A stretch of DNA of 64,000 nucleotides from Haladaptatus sp. ZSTT2. Its GTDB lineage: Archaea > Halobacteriota > Halobacteria > Halobacteriales > Halococcaceae. This document shows, piece after piece, positions 54,265-62,845 of the stretch. The translations under genes and the position numbers were made by a program. The notes below the pieces were generated by a model. It was not told the DNA's origin. It was given only the letters and a program-made list of their open reading frames with translations, and did not search any database. The stretch spans positions 1,488,001-1,552,000 of the forward strand of contig NZ_JBAMHQ010000001.1 in NCBI RefSeq assembly GCF_037081775.1. The letters are read 5' to 3'. Each line of letters begins with the position of its first letter. Within the stretch, counting starts at the first letter, position 1.

Positions 54265-55680
54265 TCAGAACAGGCCGCTTCCGAGCAAGCGTTCGCGCAT
54301 GGTGACGTTGGTCAGAATGACGCCACCGTACACGAGCGCACCGACGGCGACGAGCGCGAACAGGCCGAATTCGTTGCCAAGCGGGAAGACGCCGGCCAAC
54401 GCGGCGACGACGACGCCCATGACGACCGCGCCGCCAGCCTGCCACGCGAGCGTGACGTAATTGACACGTATCTCGATGTACTGGCGGAGATAGTAGACCT
54501 GCGAGACGGCGGCCACGGTTGCCGTGGTGAAGGTTGCGACGGCCGCACCAAGCATGCCGAACGGCGGCACGAGGATGAGGTTGAGCACGACGTTCGCGCC
54601 AAGGGTGAGGATGTTCGTCCAGAAGACGTGTTCGGGCTGGTCAATCCCGAACAACGTGTTCTGCGTGATGTTCTTCACACCCTCTGAAATCTGCCCGGTG
54701 AGGAGGATGAGGAGGATGGTGGTTCCGGCGCTGTAGCCATAGAGCGTCTGGAGCAGCGAATCACCGATGAGGTATGCGCCGATGAGCGCGGGAAACACGA
54801 GGATGAGTGCGAACGAGAGCCCCTGCGTGAACCCGCGTTCGACACGGTAGAGTTGGCCCGCCTCGTGCCAGCGCGTCATCGACGGGGCGAGCGAGATGCC
54901 GATGACTTGGGCGGCCAGAAGCGTGACCGCACTCAGCATCCAGACCGTCTCGTAGATGCCGACCGCGGCTTTGGTGGCGAATGCGGCGAGGACGAGCGTG
55001 TCAGCCCAGTTGTAGGCGAGCGAACTGACGTTCATCCCGACGGTGTACTTAGAGAAGTCAAAGAGGCTCGTGAGCGTCGTGAGTGTGGGCACCGAAAACG
55101 AGGTTTCGAGGACGGCGTAGGAGGCGATTCCCTTGAGGACGTTCCCGGAGATCCGCCCGACGACGAGGGCGAGGACGCCCCAGCCTGCAACGAGGAGGGC
55201 GACGCTAATCGCGAGGCGGCTAATCTGGTCGAGCAGTTCTAACACCGCCGTCGTCGCGACGCGGTTTTCGCCCTTGAGTGCGGAGCTGAGCAGGTTCGAA
55301 CTGACGGCAATCGCAACCCCTGCAACCGCGAGCGGTGCCGCGGCAGCGAGGCCGACGTAGTCAGTCAACTGCGGGCCAAACAGCAACAACAAGCCGCCCG
55401 CGATGGCGAACGGAACGATGAGTAAGACAAACGACCCCGAGAGATATCGACCTCGCTCGTGGTCGGTTTTCGCCTGATTCATCCGCTTGACCACTGCCCC
55501 CGGCAGGCCGAATTTCGAGAAAACGCCGGTCACACTCACCACGGTAACGAAGGTGAAGTAGACGCCGAGACCCTCCGCTCCAAGCTGTTGGGCGAAGTAG
55601 ATGACGCTCACGAATCCGAGCAACTGAGAGAGGATTCGCGACCCGAACAGCGCGATGCTCGCGCGGTCTACCTCACCCAT
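54265..55680 (-). CDS. Polysaccharide flippase, MOP superfamily (Wzx-like)
   Basis: The 471-residue membrane protein has about 14 helices in the MOP pattern: ASIALFGSRILSQLLGFVSVIYFAQQLGAEGLGVYF, LLSSALKGENRVATTAVLELLDQISRLAIS and GNVVLNLILVPPFGMLGAAVATF-like end (ANVVLNLILVPPFGMLGAAVA). It would flip lipid-linked oligosaccharides made by the neighbouring glycosyltransferases across the membrane. It is the first gene of the minus-strand set flippase, sulfatase, fusion protein, wecC. Confidence 0.9.
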   Translation of the reverse strand: MGEVDRASIALFGSRILSQLLGFVSVIYFAQQLGAEGLGVYFTFVTVVSVTGVFSKFGLPGAVVKRMNQAKTDHERGRYLSGSFVLLIVPFAIAGGLLLLFGPQLTDYVGLAAAAPLAVAGVAIAVSSNLLSSALKGENRVATTAVLELLDQISRLAISVALLVAGWGVLALVVGRISGNVLKGIASYAVLETSFSVPTLTTLTSLFDFSKYTVGMNVSSLAYNWADTLVLAAFATKAAVGIYETVWMLSAVTLLAAQVIGISLAPSMTRWHEAGQLYRVERGFTQGLSFALILVFPALIGAYLIGDSLLQTLYGYSAGTTILLILLTGQISEGVKNITQNTLFGIDQPEHVFWTNILTLGANVVLNLILVPPFGMLGAAVATFTTATVAAVSQVYYLRQYIEIRVNYVTLAWQAGGAVVMGVVVAALAGVFPLGNEFGLFALVAVGALVYGGVILTNVTMRERLLGSGLF

Positions 55681-55834
55681 CGTGTGCCATCACTCCGAAC
55701 GCGACCAGGCCGGTCATTGCCTGCATGCTCAGTCGACCGGCCCCTTTGCTCTTTCGTCCACGAGTCACGAAAATCGACTTGCGGCACCGCCGCGGGCAAC
55801 AGAATTAAGCCGCCACCGCCGAAGTCCACAGGAA

Positions 55835-57061
55835 ATGCACGTCTGCATGGTGCTCCGAAAGGAGTTTCCGCGAGACATCCGCGTCGCAAAAGAGGCGCGC
55901 GCCCTGCAGGCCGCTGGTCACGACGTGACGCTCATCTGTCGCACAACAGCCAAGAAGCCAGCCCGCGAGACCGTCGACGGCATCGATGTGTGGCGTTTTT
56001 CCGAACACGACCAGTCTCCACTGAGACGCCAACGCCAGACGTTGCAGTATCTCGTGACGTTCGTCCACCCCTTCTGGAAACGCGCCATCGAAACCGTCCA
56101 CGAATCGAAGTCAATCGACGCCATCCACGTCCACGACCTCCCGCTCGTGGGCACGGGACTTGCCGTCGGCGACGACCGCAGCGTCCCGGTGGTTGCAGAC
56201 CTCCACGAGAACTACCCAGAGGCCATCCGACAGTGGCGTCGGATGCACAGCGTCGAAGACGTGGTGACGAATGTTGGGTTGCTCACGAAGTACGCCGCCC
56301 TGCCGATACGGCGGTGGAAGCGACTCGAACGAAACTGCGTCCAGCGCGCAGACGGCGTCCTTGCCGTCTGCGAGGAGGCAAAAGCCCACTACGTGACCGA
56401 TTGTGGGGCCGACGCCGACTCGGTCGCTATCGTCGGAAACACGGTCGACCGAACCCACTTCGACACCGACGCGAAGCCCGTCGCTGGGTTCGAAGACGAG
56501 TTCGTCATCAGCTACGTCGGCAAGTTCGCCCCTCACCGCGGCCTCGAACCTGTGGTCGAAGGGTTCGCCGCAGTCCGCGACCGACTTCCGAACAGCCGCA
56601 TTCTCATCGTTGGCGCGCCCGGAAGCGCCGAGTATGGCAGTCGATTCGACGCCTTCTGCGAGCGCCACGGCGTGACGGATGCGATGACGTTCACCGGGTG
56701 GGTCGATTTCGAGGAAGTCCCCGCCTACATGGCGGCGAGCGACGTGTGTCTCGTCCCCCACGCCTCGACCCCCCATACGGACACCACCATCCCCCACAAA
56801 CTGTTCCAGTACATGGCGATGGGCAAACCCGTGCTCGTCTCCGACGTGCCACCGTTAGAGCGCGTCGTCGGTGAAACGGACGCTGGCGTTGTTGCGACAG
56901 CCGACGACGCAGACGCAATGGCGGCCGCACTGGTCGAACTTGGCACCGACCAAGAGCAAGCGGCGCAGTGGGGGGAGAATGGCCGCAGAGCCGTAGCAGA
57001 GCGGTACAACTGGATGCACGATGCGAAAACGTTGCGAGAGACGTACGACTCGCTCTGCTGA
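55835..57061 (+). CDS. Glycosyltransferase family 4, second copy
   Basis: The 408-residue GT-B enzyme begins MHVCMVLRKEFPRDIRVAKEARAL and shares the plan of the first copy, with ADLHENYPEAIRQWRRMHS, VISYVGKFAPHRGLEPVVEGF and VCLVPHASTPHTDTTIPHKLFQYMAMGKPVLVSD. The DNA of the conserved block (56726-56775) is identical to 49299-49348 in the first copy. ATG at 55835 fits the family. It is divergent from the flippase, and its end meets the convergent DoxX gene. Confidence 0.9.
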   Translation: MHVCMVLRKEFPRDIRVAKEARALQAAGHDVTLICRTTAKKPARETVDGIDVWRFSEHDQSPLRRQRQTLQYLVTFVHPFWKRAIETVHESKSIDAIHVHDLPLVGTGLAVGDDRSVPVVADLHENYPEAIRQWRRMHSVEDVVTNVGLLTKYAALPIRRWKRLERNCVQRADGVLAVCEEAKAHYVTDCGADADSVAIVGNTVDRTHFDTDAKPVAGFEDEFVISYVGKFAPHRGLEPVVEGFAAVRDRLPNSRILIVGAPGSAEYGSRFDAFCERHGVTDAMTFTGWVDFEEVPAYMAASDVCLVPHASTPHTDTTIPHKLFQYMAMGKPVLVSDVPPLERVVGETDAGVVATADDADAMAAALVELGTDQEQAAQWGENGRRAVAERYNWMHDAKTLRETYDSLC

Positions 57062-57063
57062 GT

Positions 57064-57579
57064 TCAGCCGAGTAGGTAGCGGAGCCACCGGTGTTCGGCG
57101 GCGACTGCCGATTGCTCTAGCCTTGCATCGAGGCCAGCGATGCGGCCCGCGCCGAACGCGGAGAGACAACCGAGCGCGATGATGTAGATGATGTGTTGAT
57201 CCACAAGGATGCCGTTCGAGAGCGGGAGGCTGCTCGCCCAGAACATCGCCATCATCGCGCTCGCCCAGAGTGCGCTCCAGCGGACAAACGCGCCGAGCAA
57301 GAGGCAAAGGCCGGTGAGGGTGAGGCCCCACTGGACGAGTAAATCGACGGCAGGGATCGTGGCGAGGGTGGGCCAGAGGGTGGAAAACGGGTTACCGGCC
57401 GGAACGGCGTTTTCGAGGTAGCCAGCGGCTGTCCACGTCGGGTCGGTGACCTTGGTGATTCCGCCATAGAAGAATACCCACCCGAGGGTGACGCGGAGCA
57501 CGACGAGCGCCGGAGCGGCGAGGAAACTCGTAGAGAACGCGTTGCCGTGGCCGGCCGCCACTGAGCGATCAGGAGCCAT
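57064..57579 (-). CDS. DoxX family membrane protein
   Basis: The 171-residue protein has four membrane helices: ALVVLRVTLGWVFFYGGITKV, TIPAVDLLVQWGLTLTGLCLLLGAF, ALWASAMMAMFWASSL and HIIYIIALGCLSAFG. LGWVFFYGGITK is the DoxX signature. Relatives are linked to quinol oxidases and redox stress, but many are of unknown role. A 16-base palindrome overlapping a TATA-like element lies upstream, so it is likely regulated. Confidence 0.8.
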   Translation of the reverse strand: MAPDRSVAAGHGNAFSTSFLAAPALVVLRVTLGWVFFYGGITKVTDPTWTAAGYLENAVPAGNPFSTLWPTLATIPAVDLLVQWGLTLTGLCLLLGAFVRWSALWASAMMAMFWASSLPLSNGILVDQHIIYIIALGCLSAFGAGRIAGLDARLEQSAVAAEHRWLRYLLG

Positions 57580-57904
57580 GTTCAGACCTCCGTGCCGGTC
57601 GCGGTTTGGTGTCGGTACGTGAAATGCGTGCCATTAACGGGTAGCGCATATTTTTAGACGCGTCTAAAGATATTATTAGTGTTACGGAAACAATTGATTC
57701 GTGTTGGAGGATAGTGAAGTTCCCAAATTCTCTCTTCGGGTGGCTGAGTGTCAGCAACGGGCAGAAACAGACGTACCGAGTTGAGAACGGGAATTGTTAT
57801 AAATTGTATTCTGCTATACGAAATTCGGATGTGGCCGTGCGGTCGCGCGTGGAAATTCGCACGAGAGACAGCGATAAAGGTGGCTGACCCCGAATAACGG
57901 GATA
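57580..57904. other. AT-rich divergent intergenic region
   Basis: These 325 bases contain no gene. They hold the DoxX promoter with its palindrome (57653-57668) and the promoter of the small membrane protein transcribed to the right. Runs of AT (about 57640-57700 and 57795-57830) stand out. No other repeats or RNA structures were recognised. Confidence 0.6.
57653..57668. promoter_or_regulatory. Perfect 16-base palindrome over the DoxX promoter
   Basis: TTTAGACGCGTCTAAA is self-complementary over 16 bases and overlaps an A/T-rich TATA-like stretch (TAAAAATAT on the minus strand, about 57647-57655), 74 bases before the DoxX start. It is a strong candidate repressor site. Confidence 0.6.
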
Positions 57905-58240
57905 ATGGAGTTGGGAGTGCCGGGAGTAGCGTTGCACGCGGCGACGACGGCGACAGACCTGTCGCTGGTTGCAGTCGTCGCGCTCGCGTCGATTGGGGGT
58001 GCGCTCTTGCTCGGACTCGCCCTCGCCGCGTTTCTTCGCCGGCAGTCGCGGCCGTACCTGCTTGTCGCCCTCGCGCTTGCGGCGCTCGTCGCCCGGTCGG
58101 TCGTCGCGGCACTCGCGATGACGGGGACGGTCGATACGAACGTCCACCACCTGCTCGAACACGGCTTCGACGTGGCGCTCGTCGCCCTCGTCATCGGCGC
58201 GGTGTACTACGCGCGGACGATTTCACAGGAGGCTGTCTGA
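57905..58240 (+). CDS. Small membrane protein coupled to a winged-helix regulator
   Basis: The 111-residue protein has three hydrophobic helices: LVAVVALASIGGALLLGLALAAFL, YLLVALALAALVARSVVAALA and FDVALVALVIGAVYYARTI, with a loop MTGTVDTNVHHLLEHG containing His residues. Its stop codon overlaps the next ATG by one base, so it and the regulator are coupled. Such pairs recur in haloarchaea. The protein may be the sensor or target of the regulator; this is inferred. Confidence 0.65.
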   Translation: MELGVPGVALHAATTATDLSLVAVVALASIGGALLLGLALAAFLRRQSRPYLLVALALAALVARSVVAALAMTGTVDTNVHHLLEHGFDVALVALVIGAVYYARTISQEAV

Positions 58241-58752
58241 TGGCCCACCAACGCGACCGCATCTTCGCCCACATCGACGCCCACGCGGGGTTACACTTCA
58301 ACGAGCTGGCGCGCCAACTCGACTTGGCCCCCGGACAGGTGCAGTACCACACCCGGAAACTGGAGCATCAAGGAAAAATCGTCGCGGAGGCGCTGTTCGG
58401 CCAGACGCACTATTTTACCACCGGCTACGACCCGTGGGAGCGCAGAACGCTCGCGCTGTTTCGCCGCGAGACCGTCCGTGACGTGCTGATTTACCTGCTC
58501 GAACACGGCCCCTCGCGGCCGAACGCGGTGGCTGACGCGCTCGACATTGCGCGGAGTACGCTCGAATGGCACCTCGATAACCTCGTCGAGGCAGCGATTG
58601 TCGAAAAGCGCCGCGACGAGCAAAATCGCGTGACGCTCGCGCTGTGTCGGCCAGCTGAGACGGCGCGACTGCTTGGTTCGATTACGTCATCGGTCCCCGA
58701 CCGGTTCGTAGACCGATTCATCAGGTTGGTCGATTCGTTCCTCGCGGAGTGA
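58240..58752 (+). CDS. Winged helix-turn-helix regulator, two-domain
   Basis: The 170-residue protein has two winged-helix segments. The first, [35 protein letters not shown], is the ArsR/MarR-like archaeal type; the second, [36 protein letters not shown], is similar. No ligand domain is seen. Such two-domain proteins regulate transcription in haloarchaea, and coupling to the upstream membrane protein suggests membrane-linked sensing. Confidence 0.88.
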   Translation: MAHQRDRIFAHIDAHAGLHFNELARQLDLAPGQVQYHTRKLEHQGKIVAEALFGQTHYFTTGYDPWERRTLALFRRETVRDVLIYLLEHGPSRPNAVADALDIARSTLEWHLDNLVEAAIVEKRRDEQNRVTLALCRPAETARLLGSITSSVPDRFVDRFIRLVDSFLAE

Positions 58753-58792
58753 GAGAGTCAGTTCTTTCGTCCCCGAGCGAGAAGCACCGGCC

Positions 58793-60130
58793 ATGAACGA
58801 GTCGAACTCGCGCGCACTCTACGACCGAGCGCTGTCGGTGCTCCCCGGCGGGGTCAACTCACCAGTCCGGGCAACCAGACCGTATCCCTTCTTCATCAAT
58901 CGCGGCGACGGCGGCCACGTCATCGACGCGGACGGTAACCGCTACATCGACTACGTGAACGGCTACGGCCCGCTTTTGTTGGGTCACGACCTCCCAGACC
59001 AGGTGACCGCAGCCATCCAGCGCACCGTCGCCGAAGGCCCGATGTTCGGCGCCCCAACGGAAGTCGAAGTCGAGCACGCAGAGTTCATCTCCCGCCACGT
59101 CCCGAGCGTCGAGATGGTGCGCTTTGTCAACAGCGGCACGGAAGCGACGGTGTCTGCGGTGCGACTGGCTCGCGGCTACACCGGTCGCGACAAAATCGTC
59201 GTCATGCAAGGCGGCTACCACGGCGCACAGGAATCGACGCTCGTCAAAGGCGACGCGTCGGGGGTCGCCCCATCGAGTCCGGGCATCCCGGCCGAGTTCG
59301 CCGCGAAGTCGATTCCCGTCCCGTTCAACGACGAGGAGGCGATCCGCGAGGTGTTCGACGCCCACGGCGACGAGATTGCGGCGGTGATAACCGAACCGAT
59401 TCTCGGCAACTACGGCATCGTTCCGCCCGTCGAGGGCTACCTCGAATCGCTCCGGGCGATTACCGAGAATCACGGCAGCCTGCTCATTCTCGACGAGGTC
59501 ATCACCGGCTTTCGCGTTGGCGGCCTCGGGTGTGCACAGGGGAAATTCGGCGTCGACCCCGACCTCACAACCTTCGGCAAGGTCATCGGCGGCGGGTTCC
59601 CTGTCGGCGCAATCGGCGGCAAAGTCGAAATCATGGAGCAGTTCACCCCGTCTGGCGACGTGTTCCAAGCCGGGACGTTCTCAGGCCACCCCGTGACGAT
59701 GGCTGCGGGGCTTGAAACCCTGAAATTCGCCGCCGAGAACAAGGTGTACGACCACATCAACGCGCTCGGCGACCAACTGCGTCGGGGGCTCACGGACCTC
59801 GTCGAAGACCAGGCCCCGTCGTACACCGTGGCGGGCACCGACAGCATGTTCAAACTCATTTTCACCCGCGACGCGCCCGACTCGTGGGACGGCCACTGCG
59901 AAGCTGGCTGTACCCAGAACCCCGACTGCCCGCGGTATTCGACCTGTCCGAAAAACGGCGGCGACGTGAAAGCCGCAGAGACCGACCGCTGGGAGCGCCT
60001 GTTCTGGCCGAAGATGAAAGAACAGGGTATCTTCCTCACGGCCAATCAGTTCGAATCCCAGTTCGTGAGCTACGCGCACACGGAAGAAGACATCGAGCAG
60101 ACGCTCGAAGCGTACAAACACGCGCTGTAG
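58793..60130 (+). CDS. hemL: Glutamate-1-semialdehyde 2,1-aminomutase
   Basis: HemL moves the amino group of glutamate-1-semialdehyde to give 5-aminolevulinate, the start of haem and corrin synthesis. The 445-residue PLP enzyme has [51 protein letters not shown] and the PLP lysine in [18 protein letters not shown] (about residue 262). It is followed 94 bases later by hemC. A T-run at 60133-60138 after its stop suggests partial termination. Confidence 0.96.
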   Translation: MNESNSRALYDRALSVLPGGVNSPVRATRPYPFFINRGDGGHVIDADGNRYIDYVNGYGPLLLGHDLPDQVTAAIQRTVAEGPMFGAPTEVEVEHAEFISRHVPSVEMVRFVNSGTEATVSAVRLARGYTGRDKIVVMQGGYHGAQESTLVKGDASGVAPSSPGIPAEFAAKSIPVPFNDEEAIREVFDAHGDEIAAVITEPILGNYGIVPPVEGYLESLRAITENHGSLLILDEVITGFRVGGLGCAQGKFGVDPDLTTFGKVIGGGFPVGAIGGKVEIMEQFTPSGDVFQAGTFSGHPVTMAAGLETLKFAAENKVYDHINALGDQLRRGLTDLVEDQAPSYTVAGTDSMFKLIFTRDAPDSWDGHCEAGCTQNPDCPRYSTCPKNGGDVKAAETDRWERLFWPKMKEQGIFLTANQFESQFVSYAHTEEDIEQTLEAYKHAL

Positions 60131-60132
60131 CG

Positions 60133-60138
60133 TTTTTT
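60133..60138 (+). terminator. T-run after hemL
   Basis: Six T residues begin two bases after the hemL stop codon, in the 94-base gap before hemC. This is a weak terminator candidate within the gene cluster. Confidence 0.35.
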
Positions 60139-60224
60139 GTAGGCAGCCTATTGCACTGGCGTCGCGGTCACCGCCTGACCCCGAACGAATGTGCTTTTGC
60201 ACGTCGAACGCAGAGAGCCACGTA

Positions 60225-61331
60225 ATGACTACCGAGAAGACGACGATTCGCCTAGCCACGCGAGGCTCTGACCTTGCGCTGCGACAGGCGAGCATCGTCA
60301 AGACGGCGCTCGAAGACCGCCGTCACGAGGTCGAACTCGTGGAGGTGGAGACCACGGGCGACCAACTCGAAGACGCCCTCATCCACCAACTGGGCAAGAC
60401 GGGCGCGTTCGTCCGCAGTCTGGACGAAAAAGTGCTCGACGGCGAGGTTGACGCCGCCGTCCACTCGATGAAAGACATGCCGACCGAGATGCCTGAAAAC
60501 CTCGTCGTCGCGGGCGTCCCCCAGCGCACCCACCCCGGCGACGTGCTCGTGACCGAGGACGGGAGCGAGTTGAACGAACTCCCACAGGGCGCGGTGGTCG
60601 GCACGTCGAGTCTCCGGCGCAAAGCCCAACTGCTCGCAGAACGCCCGGATCTGCAGGTCGAACCCATCCGCGGCAACGTCGATACTCGCGTCCAGAAGCT
60701 GTTTGCCACCCGTTTGCAGAAAGAGCACGAACAGCGCATGGAGGCAGAGCACGCGCGCAAAGGGAATCTCGACAATCCCGACTACGAAAACGAGTACCGC
60801 CGGAACTTCGAACAGTGGTTCAACGACCTCTCCGAGTTCGAAAAGGGCGTCCTCGAATACGACCCAGAGCCGCGATACGACGCGCTCGTGATGGCCGAAG
60901 CCGGCCTCGTGCGCTCCGGGTTAGACGAGAAAGTCAACATGAAGCGCCTGCCGATGACCTCGTTCGTTCCTGCGCCCGGCCAAGGTGCGATTGCGGTCAC
61001 CGCCCTCGACGGCGAACTGGGCGACTTCCTCCACAAGAAACTCGACCATCCTCGAACGCGCGTCGAGACGACGGTCGAGCGAACCATTCTCGCTGAACTG
61101 AACGGCGGGTGTATCGCGCCGATTGGCGTCACCGCCGTCGTTCAAGGCGCACACGTCCACACGACCGTTCGCGTGCTGAGTCAGGATGGCGAAGACACGA
61201 TTTCCGTGACCCGCGATTTGAAAATCGAACGCCATCCCGTCCAAGCTCGCGACCTCGCCCACGAACTCGCAGACCGCGGGGCGCGCGAACTCGTCGAGGA
61301 AGCAAAGCGCGCGCTCGACAGCGAGGAATAA
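60225..61331 (+). CDS. hemC: Hydroxymethylbilane synthase (porphobilinogen deaminase)
   Basis: HemC joins four porphobilinogens into hydroxymethylbilane. The 368-residue protein has IRLATRGSDLALRQAS, AAVHSMKDMPTEMPEN, GTSSLRRKAQLLAERPDLQVEPIRGNVDTRV and the dipyrromethane-cofactor Cys in LNGGCIAPIGV (about residue 297). Between the N-terminal domains and the YDALVMAEAGL strand lies a charged insertion (about residues 165-215), absent from bacterial HemC, as is seen in halophile versions. ATG at 60225 is chosen. It lies one base before cobA. Confidence 0.96.
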   Translation: MTTEKTTIRLATRGSDLALRQASIVKTALEDRRHEVELVEVETTGDQLEDALIHQLGKTGAFVRSLDEKVLDGEVDAAVHSMKDMPTEMPENLVVAGVPQRTHPGDVLVTEDGSELNELPQGAVVGTSSLRRKAQLLAERPDLQVEPIRGNVDTRVQKLFATRLQKEHEQRMEAEHARKGNLDNPDYENEYRRNFEQWFNDLSEFEKGVLEYDPEPRYDALVMAEAGLVRSGLDEKVNMKRLPMTSFVPAPGQGAIAVTALDGELGDFLHKKLDHPRTRVETTVERTILAELNGGCIAPIGVTAVVQGAHVHTTVRVLSQDGEDTISVTRDLKIERHPVQARDLAHELADRGARELVEEAKRALDSEE

Positions 61332-61332
61332 C

Positions 61333-62076
61333 ATGACGGGGAAGGTCTATCTCGTCGGTAGCGGCCCGGGCGACCCCGAGTTGATGACCGTCAAAGCCCG
61401 CCGGCTGCTCGATGTAGCCGACGTCGTCCTCCACGACAAACTGCCCGGCCCGGAAATCATCGACCTCATTCCCGAAGCCCGACGCGAGGACGTGGGCAAG
61501 CGCGCCGGCGGCGAGTGGACGCCCCAAGAGTACACGAACAACCGGCTGGTCGAACTTGCCCGCGAGGGGAAAACCGTCGTGCGACTCAAAGGTGGCGACC
61601 CGTTCGTGTTCGGCCGCGGTGGCGAGGAGATGGAACACCTTGCCGAGAATGAAATTCCGTTCGAAATCGTCCCCGGCGTGACTTCGACGATTGGCGGGCC
61701 GGGCGTCGCGGGCATCCCCGTCACCCACCGCGACCACGCCTCAAGCGTTTCGTTCGTCACGGGTCACGAAGACCCGACAAAAGAGGAATCGGCGGTCAAC
61801 TGGCAGGCGCTCGCGGACACCGGCGGCACCATCGTCGTCGTGATGGGCGTCGGCAAGCTCCCGAACTACACGAAGGCACTGCTGGAAGCGGGCATGGCCC
61901 CTGATACTCCCGTCGCACTCATCGAACGCGCGACGTGGCCCGACATGCGCGTGGCGATGGGCACGCTCGACACCATCGTTAACGTGCGCGACGAAGAAGG
62001 CATCAAACCGCCCGCAATCACCGTGATTGGTGAAGTCGCCGCGACCCGCGAGAAGGTCAAGGAGTTCCTCCGATGA
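61333..62076 (+). CDS. cobA: Uroporphyrinogen-III C-methyltransferase
   Basis: CobA (SUMT) methylates uroporphyrinogen III twice to precorrin-2, the branch to sirohaem, cobalamin and archaeal haem. The 247-residue protein has VYLVGSGPGDPELMTVKARRLL, the SAM site GDPFVFGRGGEEMEHL, VPGVTSTIGGPGVAGIPVTHRD and VVVMGVGKLPNY. It starts one base after hemC and overlaps hemD by 4 bases, so the three genes are co-translated. Confidence 0.95.
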   Translation: MTGKVYLVGSGPGDPELMTVKARRLLDVADVVLHDKLPGPEIIDLIPEARREDVGKRAGGEWTPQEYTNNRLVELAREGKTVVRLKGGDPFVFGRGGEEMEHLAENEIPFEIVPGVTSTIGGPGVAGIPVTHRDHASSVSFVTGHEDPTKEESAVNWQALADTGGTIVVVMGVGKLPNYTKALLEAGMAPDTPVALIERATWPDMRVAMGTLDTIVNVRDEEGIKPPAITVIGEVAATREKVKEFLR

Positions 62077-62789
62077 TTGCCGTCTTCCGTCCCGATGACG
62101 GCCGCCTTGAGGCCGCCGTCAAATTCATCGAATCGCTCGGCGCAGACGCACTCGGCGACGCCATGCTCGAAGTCCGCCCGACCGGAACCGCTCCCCGCGA
62201 GGACGGCGACTTCACGATTCTCACGAGCAAGACCGGCGTCGAACTTGCGAACCAAACGGGCTGGAACGCGAAGGGAACCATCTGCGCGGTTGGCGAGGGA
62301 ACCGCCAGCCGACTCCGCGACTTCGAGTATCCCGTCCACCGCATCCCCGACGAATTTTCGTCTGCCGGATTGGTCGAAGAACTTGCTGCCGACGTGGACG
62401 GCGCGCGCGTCGAAGTCGCCAGAAGCGACCACGGCAGCCCTGTCCTCACCGACGGTCTCGAAGCCGCCGGAGCCTACGTTCACGAGACGATTCTGTACGA
62501 ACTCGTGCGTCCCGAGGATGCCGGAAGCTCCGCAGAGGCGGCCGCCGCAGGCGAGCTTTCAGGCGCGATTTTTACCTCCTCGCTGATGGTCCAGAACTTC
62601 TTGGATGCGGCAGAGAAACGAGGGCTTCGCAGTGAAGCATTGGCAGGCCTGAACGACGCGGTGGTCGGCGTCATTGGCGAACCCACGAAATCGACGGCCG
62701 AGGGGCTTGGAATCGCAGTCGACGTAGTGCCTGAAAAGGCGGATTTTGAGACGCTCGCGCGGGCAGTCATCGCGGCGTCTGCAAACTAA
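62073..62789 (+). CDS. hemD: Uroporphyrinogen-III synthase
   Basis: HemD closes hydroxymethylbilane to uroporphyrinogen III with inversion of ring D. The 238-residue protein has low sequence conservation, as usual, but shows the bi-lobed pattern: IAVFRPDDGRLEAAVKFIESLGAD, ILTSKTGVELANQ, ICAVGEGTASRLRDFEYPV, and IFTSSLMVQNFLDAAEKRG with VVGVIGEPTKSTAEGLGIAVD. Its place after cobA in an operon supports the call. It is followed by a DHH gene. Confidence 0.88.
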   Translation: MIAVFRPDDGRLEAAVKFIESLGADALGDAMLEVRPTGTAPREDGDFTILTSKTGVELANQTGWNAKGTICAVGEGTASRLRDFEYPVHRIPDEFSSAGLVEELAADVDGARVEVARSDHGSPVLTDGLEAAGAYVHETILYELVRPEDAGSSAEAAAAGELSGAIFTSSLMVQNFLDAAEKRGLRSEALAGLNDAVVGVIGEPTKSTAEGLGIAVDVVPEKADFETLARAVIAASAN

Positions 62790-62845
62790 CTGTTCTGCTC
62801 GCAGCAAGCGAGTCTTTAAACGGGATACCGCCCCAACCATGGATA

